Below are positions 17,351 through 30,900 of a DNA stretch of 44,346 nt, piece by piece; position 1 is the first letter of the stretch; the number at the start of each line of letters is the position of its first letter. The stretch covers positions 1 through 44,346 of the forward strand of contig NZ_LZLY01000049.1 in assembly GCF_001673535.1 (NCBI RefSeq), in the 5' to 3' direction. Below the pieces are notes generated by a model. It made no database searches and had not been told where the DNA came from. It saw only the letters and a program-made list of their open reading frames with translations. The translations under genes and the position numbers were made by a program. This stretch comes from Mycobacterium sp. 1081908.1 (GTDB lineage Bacteria > Actinomycetota > Actinomycetes > Mycobacteriales > Mycobacteriaceae).

Positions 17351-20300
17351 CGTCGGATATCGTGTTGATACGCCTAAGTCAGGCCCAAATCGAAAACCTC
17401 GAAGGCCGCTACCGGATCAGCGATGTGTTGCCGTTGACCCCGTTGCAGCGCGGGTTGCTGGTCCACACGAGCGACCCGCACGGCGCCACCGACCCGTATG
17501 TGGTGCAACTGGATATCGCACTGTCCGGTCCGCTCGATCCGCAACGTTTTCATGCCGCGGTACAAACGGTGGTGACCCGCCACCCCAACGTGGCGGCTCG
17601 ATTCGTCTTCCAGGAGCGCGACGAGCCGGCGCAGGTCATCCTGGCGGATCCCGTTGTGCCGTGGTGGTTTATCGACCTGAGCGGCGACGGCCCACACGCC
17701 GAGGCGCGAATCGAGGCCCTGTGCGTCGCTGAACGTGCGGCCCTTGCCGGCTTGGCCGGGCAATGTCCGTTGCGGGCAGTCCTGATCCGCACCGGCACGG
17801 AGGACCATCGGCTGGTGCTGACCAACCATCACATCGTGTTGGATGGCTGGTCGCTGCAGATCCTACTGCGGGAAATCATGGCAGCCTATGGGGGCCAAGC
17901 ACTTCCGGCACCGGTCCCGTATCGCAGTTTCGTGGCCTGGCTGACCGACCAGGACGTCGAGGCGGCCCGCAACGCGTGGCGCGATCTGTTCACCGGGTTT
18001 ACGGAGCCCACTTTGGTATGCCCATCGGAGCGATTCGGGTTCGCCGAGCGCGCCGTGCACTGCGTGCAACTGTCTGCGGCAAGCACCGACGCGCTCACCC
18101 GGCTGGCTCGCGCCGAGCAGACCACCGTCAACATGGTGTTGCAGGGCGCGTGGGCGCAGCTGCTCAGCACGCTGACCGGTCACCGTGACGTCGCGTTCGG
18201 AATCACGGTGTCGGGCCGGCCCGCCGAGCTGGCCGGGGCCGAATCGATGGTGGGTATGTTCATCAACACGGTGCCCGTGCGCGCGAGCCTGACCGCGAAC
18301 ACCACCCCCGCGCAGCTGCTCGCCCAGCTACAAGCCGCCCATAACGACACAGTCGACCACCAGCACCACCCGCTCCGCGAGATCCACCGAGTCACGGGAC
18401 AGGACAGGCTTTTTGACACCTTGCTCGTCTACGAAAACTATCCTGTCGATACCTCGCTGAAAACCGGCGACGTTAGCATCACCGGGGTCCGTGGCCGCGA
18501 GTTCAACCATTACCCGCTGACGCTGCAGGTGCTGCCCGGCGCGCAACTAACGCTGCGGGTGGAGTATGCCACCAAGGCGTTCGACCCGGCCAACATCAGG
18601 GCGCTCACGGAGCGGTTGCAACGCGTGTTGGCGGCGATGTGTGCGTATCCGCAGCGCCGGCTCTCGGCGCTGGATGTGCTCGACGCGGACGAGCACGCCT
18701 ACCTCGATGCGGTCGGCAACCGGGCAGCGTGTGGCAATACCGTTGCCTCAGCGTCGGTTCCGGAGTTGTTTGCCGCCCAGGTGGCCCGCACACCGGACCA
18801 AGTGGCGCTCAGCTGCGCCGGACAGCAGGTCACCTACCGCGAGCTCGACGACTCGGCGAACCGGTTGGCGCACCTGCTAGTTGGCCATGGGGCGGGCCCG
18901 GGAGCGGTGGTGGCGCTGCTATTTCCCCGCTGCGCCGAGGCGATCACAGCAATTGTCGCGGTGCTCAAGACCGGGGCGGCTTATCAGCCGATCGATCCGG
19001 CGCTGCCCGCGGCCCGGATCGAATTCATGCTCGACGACGGCGCACCCGAGGTCGCGGTGACGATTCCGGGGCTCGCCAGCCGGCTCGCCGGATTCGACCG
19101 ACCGGTCATTGAGCTCGACGGCTCTGCACTCGAGGCAACGCCTGGGACCACGCTGGTCTCCCCAGGCCCCGACTACATTGCCCATTTGATCTATACCTCC
19201 GGTAGCACCGGGCTGCCTAAGGCGGTGGCGGCCACCCACCGTAATGTGACGCAGCTGTTTGACTCCCTGGATGCGGGCCTAACGCGGCCGGGCAAGGTGT
19301 GGACCCAGTGTCATTCCTTGGCGTTTGACGCTTCGGTATGGGAGATCTGGGGAGCGCTGCTCCACGGTGGGCGCCTGGTGGTGGTGCCCGAACCGGTCGC
19401 CGGCTCGCCGGAGGAGTTTCAGACGTTGCTGGCCCGGGAGCGGGTCGATGTGTTGAGTCAAACCCCCTCTGCGATGCAGATGTTGGAGCCGCAACGGTTA
19501 GGGCCAGTGACGTTGGTGATGGGCGCTGAGCGCTGCACTGCCGAGCTGGTGGAGCGTTGGGCGCCGGGGCGGGTCATGATCAATACCTACGGGCCGACGG
19601 AGGCCACGATGTGGGCGTGCGCCACGGCGCCGCTGGTGGCGGACCGCGGAGTGCCGGCGATTGGCTCGCCCGCGGCGGGAGCGGCGTTTTTTGTGCTGGA
19701 TGGATGGTTGCGGCCGGTACCGGTCGGTGTGGTGGGCGAGTTGTATGTGGCCGGTGCCGGGGTGGCTGTCGGGTATTGGCGTCGGGCCGGGTTGACCGCG
19801 TCGCGGTTTGTGGCGTGTCCATTCGGTGGGGCCGGAACACGGATGTATCGCACCGGCGATCTGGTGCGGTGGCGCACCGATGGGCAGTTGGACTACGTCG
19901 GGCGCGCGGATGAGCAAGTGAAGATCCGCGGGTTTCGGATCGAGTTGGGCGAGGCGCAAGCCGCGTTGGCCGCGCTGCCCGGGGTAGATCAGGCGGTGGT
20001 GGTCGTCCGTGAGGACCGACCCGGCGACAAGCGTCTGATCGGCTATGTGACTGGCGCGGTAGAGGTTTCGCCTTTGCGTGCGGCGCTGGCCGCGCGGCTG
20101 CCGCCCTACATGGTCCCGGCCGCTGTGATGGTTGTGGACCGGCTGCCGCTCACGGTCAACGACAAGCTCGACAAGGCCGCATTGCCGGCGCCCGACTACC
20201 TCGACGGCGATCGCTACCGCGCCCCGACCAGTTCTGTAGAGGAGATATTGGCTGACATCTATGCCCAAGTGCTGGGGCTGGATCGGGTGGGTGTGGACGA

Positions 20301-21864
20301 GTCGTTCTTCGACCTGGGCGGGGACAGTATTTTGTCGATCCAGGTGGTGGCGCGCGCGCGTGCGGCCGGGGTGCTGTGTCGGCCGCGCGATGTTTTCGTC
20401 GAGCAGACCGTGGCGCGCCTGGCCGGGATAGCGCGGGTGGTCGCCGGTGCAGATGACCGCCTCGATGACGATGTGGGCCAGCTGGTTTCGACACCGGCGG
20501 CGTGCTGGCTGGCAACCGTGGATGGGCCGGTGGAGCAGTTCAACCAGACGATGGCCGTGCAGGCTCCGCTAGGTGCCAGCGAGGCCGATGCTGTGGTGAT
20601 GGTGCAGGCGTTGGTGGATCGGCATGCGATGTTGCGGCTGCGCATCGGCGCGGAAGGCCCAGCGGGCCGGTGGGTGTTGGAGACCCTGCCGTCGGGCTCG
20701 GTGGACGCCCGGCGCTGTGTGCACACCGTCGACGTGTTGTGCGATGAGGAGTTGTTGGGGGCGCGGCGGCGGCTGGATCCGAAGGCCGGGGTGATGGTCA
20801 GTGGGCTGTGGGTGATTTCCACCGGTCGGCTGGTGTTGATGATCCATCATTTGGCCGTCGACGCGGTATCGTGGCGGATTTTGCTGGATGATCTCAACGC
20901 CGCGTGGGGGCAGCACCGCGCCGGGCGGGTGCCGGTTTTGCCGATGCGGGGGAGCTCATTTCGGCGGTGGGCCGCGGTGCTGGCCGAGCAGGCGCGCACG
21001 ACCACGGTGGTCGACCTGCTGCAGGCCTGGCAGCAGATCGTAGCGGTTCAGGCCGTGTTGCCTGCGGTCGATGCTGTGCTGGATACCTATGCCACCGCCG
21101 GCCAGCTGTCGGCGGAATTGGATGTCGAGACTACGCGGCTGCTGCTCGGTGAGGTACCAGCGGCGTTTCATGCTGGGGTGCAAGACATCCTGCTGATCGC
21201 GTTCGGCTTGGCGTGGGCGGAATTCCTGGACACCGCCGGGCCCATCGCCATCGACGTAGAGGGCCACGGCCGTCACGAGGAACTGTCCCCCGACCTCGAC
21301 CTGTCCCACACCGTGGGATGGTTCGCCACCAAATACCCAGTGGCCCTGGTTGTCGAGCGTGTTTCGTGGGCGCAGGTCACAGCAGGCAAGGCGGTGCTCG
21401 GCAGTGCGGTCAAGCAAGCGAAGGAACAGCTACGGTCGGTGCCCGATGGGTGGACCTATGGCGTGCTGCGCTACCTCAACACCGACGCTGATTTGACCGG
21501 ACCCAACCCGCCGATCGGATTCAATTACCTGGGTCGGGTGGGCGCCCCAGTGGGAGGGGCGGGGGATATTTGGCGGATCTGCCCTGACGACCCGTCGGTC
21601 CTCGGCGCGGCCGCCGCCGTGGCGATGCCGTTGACGCACACCGTGGAGCTCAACGCCTTCGCCTTCGACACCGCCGCGGGCCCACAACTGCGTGCGGACT
21701 GGAGCTGGGCGTCCTCCAAACTTGATGCCGCCCAAATCGACCGAATGAGCGAGTTGTGGTTTGAGGCGCTGGCCGGAATCTGCGCCCACGTCGGCGCCGG
21801 TGGCGGCGGATTCACCCCGTCGGACTTCGCGCTCACGCCATTGCGTCGAAGCGGGTTGACATGA
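12958..21864 (+). CDS. Nonribosomal peptide synthetase 1, two modules (C*-A-T-E / C-A-T-E)
   Basis: This 2968-residue synthetase loads and condenses the first two amino acids. Order: an unusual first C domain (about 1-420), A1 (450-930), T1 (Ser976), E1 (1025-1460), C2 (1470-1910), A2 (1930-2410), T2 (Ser2457) and E2 (2510-2955). All A domains have A3 (YTSGSTG) and the A10 Lys, and both E domains keep HH and EGHGR. Both residues should therefore be epimerised to D. ATG 12958 is preferred over GTG 12946 because GGAGAG sits 4 bases before it. The protein ends shortly after TPSDF, a sequence typical of E-domain docking ends, and its stop overlaps the NRPS2 start. Neither A-domain specificity could be assigned with confidence. 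Confidence 0.95.
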   Translation: MELDEPPLPLTRRQLDHWLTHEIGGFDAESQLSQFVVIDGTVERGALESAIRECVREAESVRVALFEIHGQVYQRPADYPDFEIPFYDLRCSRDPVEEAYNVATSQLHTPMPLSGPLFRFALLQTRRDEFYLFVSCHCAVVDEVGLSLIANRIAAIYTSVVSGEPVAASPFGSLRALLACERDYESSEDFLADRQYWLSNLRSETASRFVQTEVGAEAGANPASRAVPFKPLTLGRIMRLSKDLNVREESVITAACALLISSWSTGGPKLVLELPVSRRVCAESKTFAGMMAGSLPLAISMTGADTVADLCRQVDSRRKEVLQHQRFPVRILDSQQATNRITVDVLPPTAMESFGDASASVMRHSFGPVEYFGLFFARTGDQLFLGTAGAARPFGNLNAADLVERLARLLDAMSEDSDRALSSIDLLDESEHGWLDAVGNRAALTHPGAAVSIPALFAAQAAHTPDAVAISCGGRCVTYRELDEAANRLAHLLIGHGAGPGSFVALLFSRSVEAITAIVAVLKAGAAYLPLDPQYPQARIELLVDDAAPIAAITTAGLRSRLAGSDLLVLDVDDPTLKAQPRTAPPAPSADDIAHLMYTSGSTGLPKGVAVTHAGVVDLVATCVDRLVITSASRILQFTPLVFDVSVASLWCALLTGAVAVIPDSDESLLGDELMELTARQHISHAEFTPSAVAALTPDRLHGVTLAVAGEACPTELVDRWAPGRLMVNAYGPTETSVYASMSAPLSAGGGAPIGSPVASAGLFVLDGWLRPVPVGAVGELYVAGALVASGYWRRSGLTASRFVACPFGAPGARMYRTGDLVRWRTDGQLDYLGRLDEQVKIRGFRIELGEVRAALVAAAGVDQAVAIVREDRPGEKRLVGYVAGTGDPDAVRAALAERLPDYMVPAAVMAVDRIPLTINGKLDKAALPAPNYADGDRYRAPSSAVEETLAGIFAQVLGQDRVGVEESFFDLGGDSILAIQVVARARAAGVLCRARDVFVARTVALLARIARVADSDDDQVDHGVGQLVSTPIMRWLQRVEGPVDQFNQTMLLAAPAGVSDADVVALLQALVDRHPMLRLRVDDNGTGGWLLETRPPATVDARQCVHVVDVLSEAALVGARRRLDPSAGVMLSALWVSSMGQLVLIVHHLAIDAVSWGILLADLNTAWQQRHAGQVPALTVRGTSFRRWAEVLAEHARRPEVVDLAPVWQQIMATPAALPAVDPATDSYATAGQLSVSLDVETTRLLVSRVPAAFHAGVQDILLIAFGLAWAQFLDSAGPISIDVEGHGRHEELAPDLNLSDTVGWFTTKYPVALMVNPHYRTQLGALVKDAKEQLRALPAGVTYGLLRYLNSDVDLGGPDPPIGFNYLGRLGTAGNGMGDVWRICHDSPAVLGTAAAVPMPLMHTVELNALIVDTDIGPQLRADWNWASSKLDGAQINRLSLLWFEALREISAHVVAGGGGFTPSDIVLIRLSQAQIENLEGRYRISDVLPLTPLQRGLLVHTSDPHGATDPYVVQLDIALSGPLDPQRFHAAVQTVVTRHPNVAARFVFQERDEPAQVILADPVVPWWFIDLSGDGPHAEARIEALCVAERAALAGLAGQCPLRAVLIRTGTEDHRLVLTNHHIVLDGWSLQILLREIMAAYGGQALPAPVPYRSFVAWLTDQDVEAARNAWRDLFTGFTEPTLVCPSERFGFAERAVHCVQLSAASTDALTRLARAEQTTVNMVLQGAWAQLLSTLTGHRDVAFGITVSGRPAELAGAESMVGMFINTVPVRASLTANTTPAQLLAQLQAAHNDTVDHQHHPLREIHRVTGQDRLFDTLLVYENYPVDTSLKTGDVSITGVRGREFNHYPLTLQVLPGAQLTLRVEYATKAFDPANIRALTERLQRVLAAMCAYPQRRLSALDVLDADEHAYLDAVGNRAACGNTVASASVPELFAAQVARTPDQVALSCAGQQVTYRELDDSANRLAHLLVGHGAGPGAVVALLFPRCAEAITAIVAVLKTGAAYQPIDPALPAARIEFMLDDGAPEVAVTIPGLASRLAGFDRPVIELDGSALEATPGTTLVSPGPDYIAHLIYTSGSTGLPKAVAATHRNVTQLFDSLDAGLTRPGKVWTQCHSLAFDASVWEIWGALLHGGRLVVVPEPVAGSPEEFQTLLARERVDVLSQTPSAMQMLEPQRLGPVTLVMGAERCTAELVERWAPGRVMINTYGPTEATMWACATAPLVADRGVPAIGSPAAGAAFFVLDGWLRPVPVGVVGELYVAGAGVAVGYWRRAGLTASRFVACPFGGAGTRMYRTGDLVRWRTDGQLDYVGRADEQVKIRGFRIELGEAQAALAALPGVDQAVVVVREDRPGDKRLIGYVTGAVEVSPLRAALAARLPPYMVPAAVMVVDRLPLTVNDKLDKAALPAPDYLDGDRYRAPTSSVEEILADIYAQVLGLDRVGVDESFFDLGGDSILSIQVVARARAAGVLCRPRDVFVEQTVARLAGIARVVAGADDRLDDDVGQLVSTPAACWLATVDGPVEQFNQTMAVQAPLGASEADAVVMVQALVDRHAMLRLRIGAEGPAGRWVLETLPSGSVDARRCVHTVDVLCDEELLGARRRLDPKAGVMVSGLWVISTGRLVLMIHHLAVDAVSWRILLDDLNAAWGQHRAGRVPVLPMRGSSFRRWAAVLAEQARTTTVVDLLQAWQQIVAVQAVLPAVDAVLDTYATAGQLSAELDVETTRLLLGEVPAAFHAGVQDILLIAFGLAWAEFLDTAGPIAIDVEGHGRHEELSPDLDLSHTVGWFATKYPVALVVERVSWAQVTAGKAVLGSAVKQAKEQLRSVPDGWTYGVLRYLNTDADLTGPNPPIGFNYLGRVGAPVGGAGDIWRICPDDPSVLGAAAAVAMPLTHTVELNAFAFDTAAGPQLRADWSWASSKLDAAQIDRMSELWFEALAGICAHVGAGGGGFTPSDFALTPLRRSGLT
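17370..21820 (+). other. NRPS module 2: C - A - T - E
   Basis: The C domain starts with [13 protein letters not shown], the form seen after epimerases (D-accepting), and has an intact [10 protein letters not shown] (second His 17830). A3 is at 19192. The hand-aligned code is D-A-W-S-V-G-T-M-W-K, the same as module 8. T Ser is at 20326. E has [10 protein letters not shown] (20845-20848) and EGHGR (Glu 21259). A D residue is expected. Confidence 0.85.
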
Positions 21865-24800
21865 GGCTGACCCAACGACAGATCGATAACCTCGCACGCG
21901 CCTACCGGATCCGCGATCTGCTGCCGCTGACCCCGCTGCAATCGGGCCTGCTCGTTCATGCCGGTGACCCGCAAGGCTTGGCCGCCGCGTACGCGATGCA
22001 ACTCCACGTGGCCATGACCGGTCCGCTCGATGACCGCCGTTTGCATCGCGCGGTGCAATCCGTGGTAACTCGCCACCCCAACGTGGCGGCCCGTTTCGTC
22101 TACGAAGACCTCGACGAGCCGGTTCAGGTAATTGTGGCCGATCCCGTTGTGCCATGGCGGTTTATCGATCTGACCGACGACGTGCAGCCCGAGCAGAGCA
22201 TCGACCAGATCTGCGCTGCCGAGCGCGCTGCGATCACCGATTTGGCCCGTCAGTGCCCGCTGCGCGCGGTGCTGATCCGCACCGCCGCCACGGATCACCG
22301 GCTGGTGTTGACCAACCATCACATCGTGCTGGATGGCTGGTCGCTGGAGATCGTGCTGCGCGAAATCATCGCCGGCTACGCCGGCCGGCCCCTGCCGGCC
22401 CCTGCCCCTTATCGCGGTTTCCTGGCTTGGCTGGCCGGCCAGGACGCCGGGGCCGCCCGCAACGCCTGGCGCACAATGTTCGCCGGCTTTGAGGCACCCA
22501 CCCTGGTCGGACCGCCGCAGCGGTTAGGGTTCGCCGCGCGCGCCGTGCACTCCAGCGCGTTCTCGGCCCACACCACCGAGGCGCTGACCGAGCTGGCTCG
22601 GACACAGCACACCACCCTCAACATCGTGTTGCAGGCGGCGTGGGTGCAGGTGCTCAGTGCGCTGACTGGTCAGCACGATGTCGCCTTCGGTACCACGGTC
22701 TCCGTCCGTCCGGGCGATCTGCCCGGCGCGGAATCCATGGTGGGCCTGTTCATTAACACTGTGCCCGTGCGCGGGGTCATTACCGCGACCACCACCACCG
22801 CGCAGCTGTTGGCGCAGCTGCAAATCGCCCACAACGACACCGTCGATCATCACCATCTGCCGCTCGTCGACATCCACCGCCTCACCGGCCACAGCGCCTT
22901 GTTCGACAGCTTGTTCGTCTACGAGAACTATCCTGTCGACTCGTCGCTGGAGGCCGGTGAAGTGGCCATCACTGCTGTCAGTGGCCGTGAGTTCAACCAC
23001 TACCCGCTGACCCTGCAAGTGCTGCCTGGCCCGCAACTGGGCCTGCGGAGCGAATACGCCACCGAGGTGTTCGACCTGGCGAGCATCACCGCGCTGATCG
23101 ACCGCCTCAAGCGGCTGGTATCGGCAATGTGCGCTGATCCCACCCGTGCGTTGTCCTCTATCGATGTGCTTGATGACCAACAACGCGCCCACCTCGACGC
23201 GGTCGGTAATCGCGCCGCGCTGACCGGGCCGCCCACGACGGCAGGCCCGACGATTCCGGTGCTGTTCGCCGCTCAGGTGGCCCGCACGCCCGACGCTCTT
23301 GCAGTCAGCTTCGCCGGACGGCAGTGGACCTACCGCGACCTCGACGAGGCGGCCACCGGGTTGGCCGACCTGTTGCGTAGCTATGGGGTGGGCCCGGGTT
23401 CCCATGTAGCGCTGCTGTTTTCCCGTTCGGCCGAAGCAATCGTGGCGGTCCTCGCCGCGCTGAAAATCGGAGCCGTCTACGTGCCGTTGGACCCCAAGTA
23501 TCCTCAGGCGCGCATCGCCGTGGTGCTTGCTGACGCTGCGCCGACCGCAGTGGTCACCACCGCTGCTCTGGCCGGGCGGCTGGCACCGTTTGACGTCCCC
23601 GTCGTCGACGTCGGTGCCCGTGCAGACCCCGCCGTCGCGTGCGCGCCCACTACCGCCCCGCTCGCCGCCCCTCGGGCAGAGGATGTCGCTTATCTGATTT
23701 ACACCTCGGGCAGCACCGGTGTCCCCAAGGGCGTGGCCGTCACCCATGCCGGCGTCGCCGGCCTGGTGGCCACGTGCGTTGAACGGCTTGCGATTACGCC
23801 CGCGAGTCGGATCCTCCAGTTCGCGCCGTTAGCCTTCGACGTTTCGGTGGCAAATCTGTGGTCCGCACTGCTGACCGGGGCCGCTGCGGTGATCCCCGAC
23901 GACGACCAGGCGCTTCCGGGCGATGAATTGCTGGATCTTATAGCGCACCAGGGTATTTCGCACGCAGATTTCACGCCGACGGCGTTGGCCGCCCTGCCGT
24001 CTGACCGTCTCCGGGGGGTGACGCTGGTCGTGGCCGGCGAGGCCTGCCCCCCGGACCTGGCGGATCGGTACGGCGTGGCCGGCACGCTCATCAACGCTTA
24101 CGGCCCGACCGAGACCACCGTGTACGCGTCGATGAGCGCCCCCCTGACCCCGGGGTCGGGCGCCCCGATCGGCTCGCCCGTGTCAGGGACCGCCCTGTTT
24201 GTGCTGGACGGCTGGCTGCGTCCGGTGCCCGCCGGCGTGATCGGCGAGTTGTATGTCGCTGGCGCCGGGGTGGCCTGCGGCTACTGGCGCCGCGCAGGGC
24301 TCACGGCGGCGCGATTTGTGGCGTGCCCGTTCGGGGCGCCCGGGGCGCGCATGTATCGCACCGGCGATCTCGTCCGTTGGCGAACCGATGGTCAACTGGA
24401 CTACGCCGGGCGCGCCGACGAACAGGTCAAGATCCGCGGGTTCCGCATCGAACTCGGAGAAGTCCGCGCGGCGCTGAGCGCGCTGCCCGGGGTCGAGCAC
24501 GCGGTGGTCGTTGTCCGTGAGGACCGCCCCGGTGACAAGCGTCTGGCCGGCTACATCACCGGGACCGCCGACCCCGCCCAAGCGCGTGCCGCGCTGGCCG
24601 AGCGACTGCCCGACTACATGATCCCCGCCGCTGTGATCGCGGTGGAGCAGATCCCGTTGACCGTCACCGGCAAAATCGACATCCGGGCCCTGCCGGCCCC
24701 TCAGTACGCCGACACCGATCGCTACCGCGCCCCGACCACCCCGGTCGAGGAGATCCTGGCCGACGTCTACGCCCGGGTATTGGGCTTGGACCGGGTCGGC

Positions 24801-24960
24801 GTCGATGAGTCGTTCTTCGACCTGGGCGGGGATTCATTGTCCGCGATGCGCGTGATCGCCGCACTGAACACCGGCTTGGGTGCCGGGCTTTCGGTGCGCA
24901 GCTTGTTCGACGCACCCACGATCGCCGAGTTGGCGGCCCAAATCGGTGGGGACGCGGGCC
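21861..24960 (+). other. NRPS module 3: C - A - T
   Basis: The C domain is the post-epimerase type ([23 protein letters not shown] with second His 22320), as expected after E2 of NRPS1. A3 is at 23700. The hand-aligned code is D-V-A-D-V-A-A-V-Y-K, close to modules 1, 6 and 7. T reads LGGDSLSAM (Ser 24834), the form not followed by E. An L residue is expected. Confidence 0.85.
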
Positions 24961-27900
24961 GGCGTACACCATTGGTGGCTCACGAGCGGCCCGAGCTGGT
25001 GCCGTTGTCGTTTGCGCAGAGCCGGTTGTGGTTCCTCGACCGGTTCGAAGGCGGGGTTGCGACCTACAACATGCCTACCGCTTTTCGGATTAGCGGGGCG
25101 CTGGACGTCGAGGCGCTTGGCGCGGCTCTCGACGACGTCATCGCTCGCCACGAATCGCTGCGCACGATATTCCCCGACGTTGATGGGGTGCCGCACCAGG
25201 AAGTGTTGCCGGCCAGGGCCGGCATGTGGCGGCGCGGGGACGCGGCGGTGGCGTCGTTGTCGCAGCCGGATGCGGCCGCCGAGCTGGCGGCGATGGCGGA
25301 ACACCGGTTCGATTTGTCGTCGGAGATTCCCATCCGGGCGCAGCTCTATTCGGTGGGTCCCGAGCAGCATGTGCTGGGGATTGTGGTGCACCACATCGCG
25401 TTTGACGGCTGGTCAATGGGCCCGATGTTCAGGGACCTGTCCGAAGCATATCGGGTGCGACGGCAGGGCCGCTCCCCGCGCTGGACGCCGTTGCCGGTGC
25501 AGTACGTGGACTACACACTGTGGCAACGGGACTCGCTGGGAACGGAGTCAGATCCGGACAGCGTGATCGCTGGGCAGTTGCGGTACTGGCTTCAGGAGTT
25601 GGCGGACCTGCCGGAACTGGTGTCGCTGCCGACGGACCGGGTGCGCCCGTCGGTGCCCAGTTACCGCGGTGATCAGGTGGAGCTGCGCATCGACCCTCCG
25701 GTGTGGGCGGAGGTCAAGCGGGTTGCCGCGGCACACAACGCGACGGCCTCGATGGTGTTGCAGGCGGTGGTGGCGGTGTTGCTGCACCGGGTCGGGGTCG
25801 GCGACGACGTGGTGATGGGCGCGCCCATCGCCGGCCGCTTGGACCCGGCGCTCGATGATCTGGTCGGGTTCTTCGTCAACACGTGGGTGCTGCGGGTGAA
25901 TCTCGATGCCGCGCAGCCCTTCAGCGACGTGCTGCGGCGCGTGCGCCACAAGGCGCTGGATGCCTACAGCAACCAGGATGTGCCCTTCGAGCGGCTCGTC
26001 GAGCAACTCAACCCGGTGCGCTCCACTGCGCATCATCCGCTGTTCCAGGTGGCCATCGTCTTCCAGAACAATGCGCGCACCGAGGTGGACATCGACGGGG
26101 TCAGCGTCGAGCCGTTCGCGGCGTTCACCCGCCCCGCCAAGTGGGATCTCGATTTCGATTTGGCGGAGGTGCCCTCCGAGGATCCGGCTGCGCCGATGGT
26201 CGCCGGAACAGTGTCGTACGCCACCGATCTCTTTGAGCGCGCCAGCGTCGAGCGGTTGGTCACCTGGTTCGGGCGGGTGATCGAGGCGGTGGTGGCCGAC
26301 GCGTCGGTGGTGGTCGGAGAGGTGCCGTTGCTGGATCGCGGTGAGCGCGATCTCGTGTTGTCGGGCTGGTCGGGTGCGGGGCTCGCGGCGCCGGTCGGGG
26401 TGGCACCGGACCTGTTGGCCGCAGCGGTGGCGGCCGCCCCGGACGCCGTGGCGGTGGTCGACGGCGCGCGGGCGTTGTCGTATCGCGAGCTCGATGAGTG
26501 GTCAACGCGGGTGGCGCGGAAGCTGATCGGGGCGGGCGTGGGTCCGGAGCGCGCGGTGGGCGTGGCGATGGGTCGATGCGTCGAGTTGCTGGTCGCGTGG
26601 TGGGCGGTGCTGAAAGCCGGCGGCGCGTATGTGCCGGTGGATCCGACTCACCCGGCCGAGCGGATCGCCACGGTGCTCGACGCCGTGGCGGCGGTGTGCG
26701 TCTTGACCTGCGATGCCGAAACCGTGCCCGGGGCGCGGTCGCGCCCGCTACTGCGCTTACGCGTCTCGGACGGTCCCGACGAACCGGAACGCCGCGCGGA
26801 GGCGATCAGCGACGCCGACCGGCTCGCGGCGCTCCGACCGGACAACACCGCATACGTGATGTTCACCTCGGGGTCCACCGGCGCCCCCAAAGGGGTGGCA
26901 GTCACCCACGCCGGCCTGCTGGGGATCGCAGCGGCGCACCGCGAGGTGTTCGGGTTGGGCGCGGATACCCGAATGCTGATGGGGCTCGCGCCGACATTTG
27001 ACGCCGCGATCGGCGAGTTGTTGGTGGCGGTGGGATCGCGCGGGGCGTTGGTGGTGGCACCGCCGGCGGTGTACGCCGGCGCGGTTTTGACCGCACTGCT
27101 GCAGGACCAGCGCGTCAACGCGGCGGTGATGACCCCGACGGTGCTGTCGTCGCTGGATCGGAGCCGGCTGGACCGTTTGTCCACCCTGATCGTGGGCGGG
27201 GAGGCCTGCCCGGACGAGTTGGTTGCTGCGTGGGCACCGGGTCGACGGATGTTCAACGGCTACGGCCCCACCGAGGCCACCATCTGGGCCACCATCGCAC
27301 CCCTGTCGGCGGGACAGCCGGTCCGCATCGGCACCCCGCTCCCGGGAATGCGCGCGGTGGTGCTCGACGCGCGGCTGAACCCCGCCCCGGTCGGGGTGGT
27401 GGGCGAGCTGTATCTTGACGGGCCCGCGCTGGCGCGGGGCTATGTGGGCCAGGCGGCGTTGACCGCCGAACGGTTCGTGGCAAACCCGTTGGGGGGCCTG
27501 TTCGGTGCCGCCGGGTCGCGCATGTACCGCACCGGCGACCTGGTGCGCTGGACTCCCGCCGGCGCCCTGGACTATCTGGGTCGCGCCGACACTCAGATCA
27601 AGCTGCGCGGGCAGCGAATCGAGCTGGGCGAGATCGAAAACGTCTTGCTGGCCTGCCCTCAGGTGCGCCAGGCCGCCGCCAGCGTGCACCGCAGCGCGAC
27701 CGGCGCCCACCTCGTCGCCTACATCACCGTCGAGCACACGGCCACCGATGAGCACGACGCTGAAATCGTCGAAGAGTGGCAGCGAATGTACGACGAGCTC
27801 TACGGCGCCGAGGTTTCGGTGCCCGAGTCAGGGATGGATTTTCGGGGCTGGAACAGCAGCTACACCGGTGATCCGATTCCACTCGAGGAAATGGCGGAGT

Positions 27901-30900
27901 GGCGTGCTGCCACGGTGGATCGGATCGTGGCCCTGCGTCCGCGGCGAGTGCTGGAGATCGGCGTGGGCTCGGGGCTGGTGCTGTCGCAGATCGCCCCGCT
28001 GTGCGAGCAGTACGTCGGCACCGACGTGTCGGCGGTGGCGATCGATAACCTGGCCGGCTGGCTGGAGCGGCGGCAAATCCCGTGGCGTGACCGGGTTCAG
28101 CTGCTGGCCCAGCCGGCCCACGTCACCGAGGAACTGCCGCACGAATACTTCGACACCATCATTCTCAACTCGGTCATCCAGTACTTCCCGAACGCGGGCT
28201 ATCTGGCCGAGGTCATCGACAACGCGATGGATCTGCTGGCTCCCGGCGGGGCACTGTTTATCGGCGACGTGCGAAACCACGCCCTGCAGGGTGCGTTTCA
28301 CACCGCTGTGGCGCTCGCACGGGCAAGCACCACCGACACCGCCGAGATTCGCCAGCGCGCCCAGCGCGCCATGCTCGGCGAAACCGAATTACTTTTAGCT
28401 CCAGAGTTTTTCACCACTTGGGCGGAGAACCACCCCGCGACATCCGGGCTCGAAATCCAAGTCAAACGCGGGTCGGCCGACAACGAACTGACTCGGTATC
28501 GCTACGACGTCACCGTCCACAAGGCCCCCGCTCCCGTGCGTTCCATGGCCTCCGCACCCGCCTGCGCATGGGCGGACTGCGTGGGCCTGGGCGGGCTGCA
28601 GGCCCGGTTGATTTCGCAACACCCCACCGCAATGCGCGTCACCGATATCCCTCGCGCCGGCGTGGTTTCCGACGTCGCCGTCGATCGGGCCCTCGCCGCC
28701 GGTAGATCACTAGCCGAAGCGAGCGCCACTCCCGACGCCGTTGTCCCCGAAGAATTGCACCGCCTCGGGGAATCTAACGGCTACCGCGTCGCGGTCACCT
28801 GGGGATCCCACCCGGGAACCCTCGACGCCGTCTTCTTGACCGCCAACGATTCTGACGGCGCGCTGACCGACCTCTACCTGCCTCAGGAACGCGGTACCCA
28901 CGCCAACGACCCGCGCACCAACAGCAAGATCAGCGCGGTCCGTCAGCGGTTGAGCGAGCGGCTGCCCGACTACATGATGCCGACACAGATCGTGGTGCTC
29001 GACGAGTTCCCGATGACCCCCTCCGGCAAGATCGACCGTAAGGCCTTGCCGGCGCCCGTCTTTGCCGCCACACCCTATCGGCCGCCGCAGACCCAAACCG
29101 AAAAAATCGTCGCCGGGGTGTTCGCCGGGGTGCTCGGCGTGGACCGGGTCGGGCTCGATGACGATTTCTTCGCCCTAGGTGGGGATTCGTTGTCGGCCAC
29201 GCGGGTAAGCGCACGGTTGCAGCTCGCGTTGGGCAGGCAAGTGCCGGTGCGATTTCTGTTCGAGGCATCCACGGTCGGTGATTTCGCCGGCTATCTGTGC
29301 CGCCACCGTGGCGGACGGGCCCGCCCGCCGTTGCGGGCGATGCCGCGCCCAGAACGGATCCCGTTGTCGTATGCCCAGCAGCGGTTGTGGTTCCTCGACC
29401 AGTTGCACGGACCCTCACCCGTCTACAACATAACCGTGGCGTTGCGGCTCGGTGGCCGCCTCGATATCGACGCTTTGGGAGCGGCACTGGCCGATGTGGT
29501 GAGCCGCCACGAGAGCCTGCGGACATTGTTCCCGGCCTTCGACGGGATACCTCAACAGCTGGTGCTGCCCGCCGAGCGGGCTGATTTCGGTTGGGACGTT
29601 GTCGACGCCACCGGCTGGTCGGTGAACCGGCTCGACGACGCCGTCGACGCGGCGGCGGCCCACAGCTTCGACCTGGCCACCGAAATTCCTTTTCGGGCAA
29701 CGCTTTTCTGCGTCGCCGACGACGATCACGCGCTGGTGGTCACGGTCCACCACATCGCCGCCGACGGTTGGTCGATCACCCCGCTCGCGCGCGATCTAAG
29801 TGTGGCTTACGCCAGCCGGCGCGCGGGACGGACTCCGGGCTGGGCCGGCTTGGCGGTGCAGTACGTCGATTACGCGTTGTGGCAGCGCGGGCAGCTGGGC
29901 GATTTTGATGACAGCGACAGCCCCGTCGCCGCACAGCTCGAGTTTTGGCAGGATGCCCTCGACGGGCTGCCCGAACGACTCGAACTGCCCACCGATCGGC
30001 CCTACCCGCCCGCCGCCGATTATCGGGGCGGCACTGCGTTTGTGGACTGGCCGGTACAGCTGCAGCATCAGGTGGCGCGGGTCGCCCGCGAGCACAACGT
30101 GACCAGCTTCATGGTGATCCAGGCCGCCCTGGCGGTGCTGCTCTCCAAGATCAGCGCCAGCCGCGATGTGGCGGTGGGGTTCCCGATCGCCGGGCGCGGC
30201 GATCCGGCGCTGGACGAGCTGGTGGGCTTTTTCGTCAACACCCTGGTGCTGCGCGTCGATCTGGCCGGTGATCCCACCGTCGCCGCACTGCTGTCCCAAG
30301 TGCGCCGGCGAAGCCTGGCCGCCTACGAAAACCAAGACGTGCCCTTCGAGGTGCTGGTGGAGCGGCTCAACCCCACCCGCAGCCTGACCCATCACCCGCT
30401 GATCCAGGTGATGCTGGCGTGGCAGAACACCGACCCTACTGCCGGGTTGGCGATGGGCGATCTGCGCGCAACTCCGGTGCTCGCGAACACCCACACCGCC
30501 CGCATGGACATGGTGTTCTCTCTGGTCGAGGGCTGGACCGAAGCCGGTGAGCCTGCCGGCATCTACGGCACCGTGGAATTTCGCACCGACGTTTTCGACG
30601 GGGCCAGCATCCAGGCGCTGATCGGGCGGTTGGAGCGGGTGGTGATGGCGATGACCGCCGACCCGAGCCGGCGGTTGTCGTCAGTGGATCTGCTGGCAGC
30701 CGCGGAACACGCTCGGCTGCGAAGCTTCGGCCATCGTGCGGCGTTGAGCGAGCCGACAACCGAGGTGTCTATTCCGGAGCTGTTTACCGCGCAGGTCGCC
30801 CGAACCCCGGCGGCGGTGGCGGTGACTTTCGAGGGCCGGTCCATGACGTACCGGGAGCTCGATGAAACGGCAAACCAGATGGCGCACTTGCTGGCTGGCT

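Noticed and set aside
22154..22492. Short plus-strand frames inside NRPS2, considered as evidence of frameshifts
   Set aside because: The main frame from 21861 stays open through all of them, with motifs in phase at every checkpoint.
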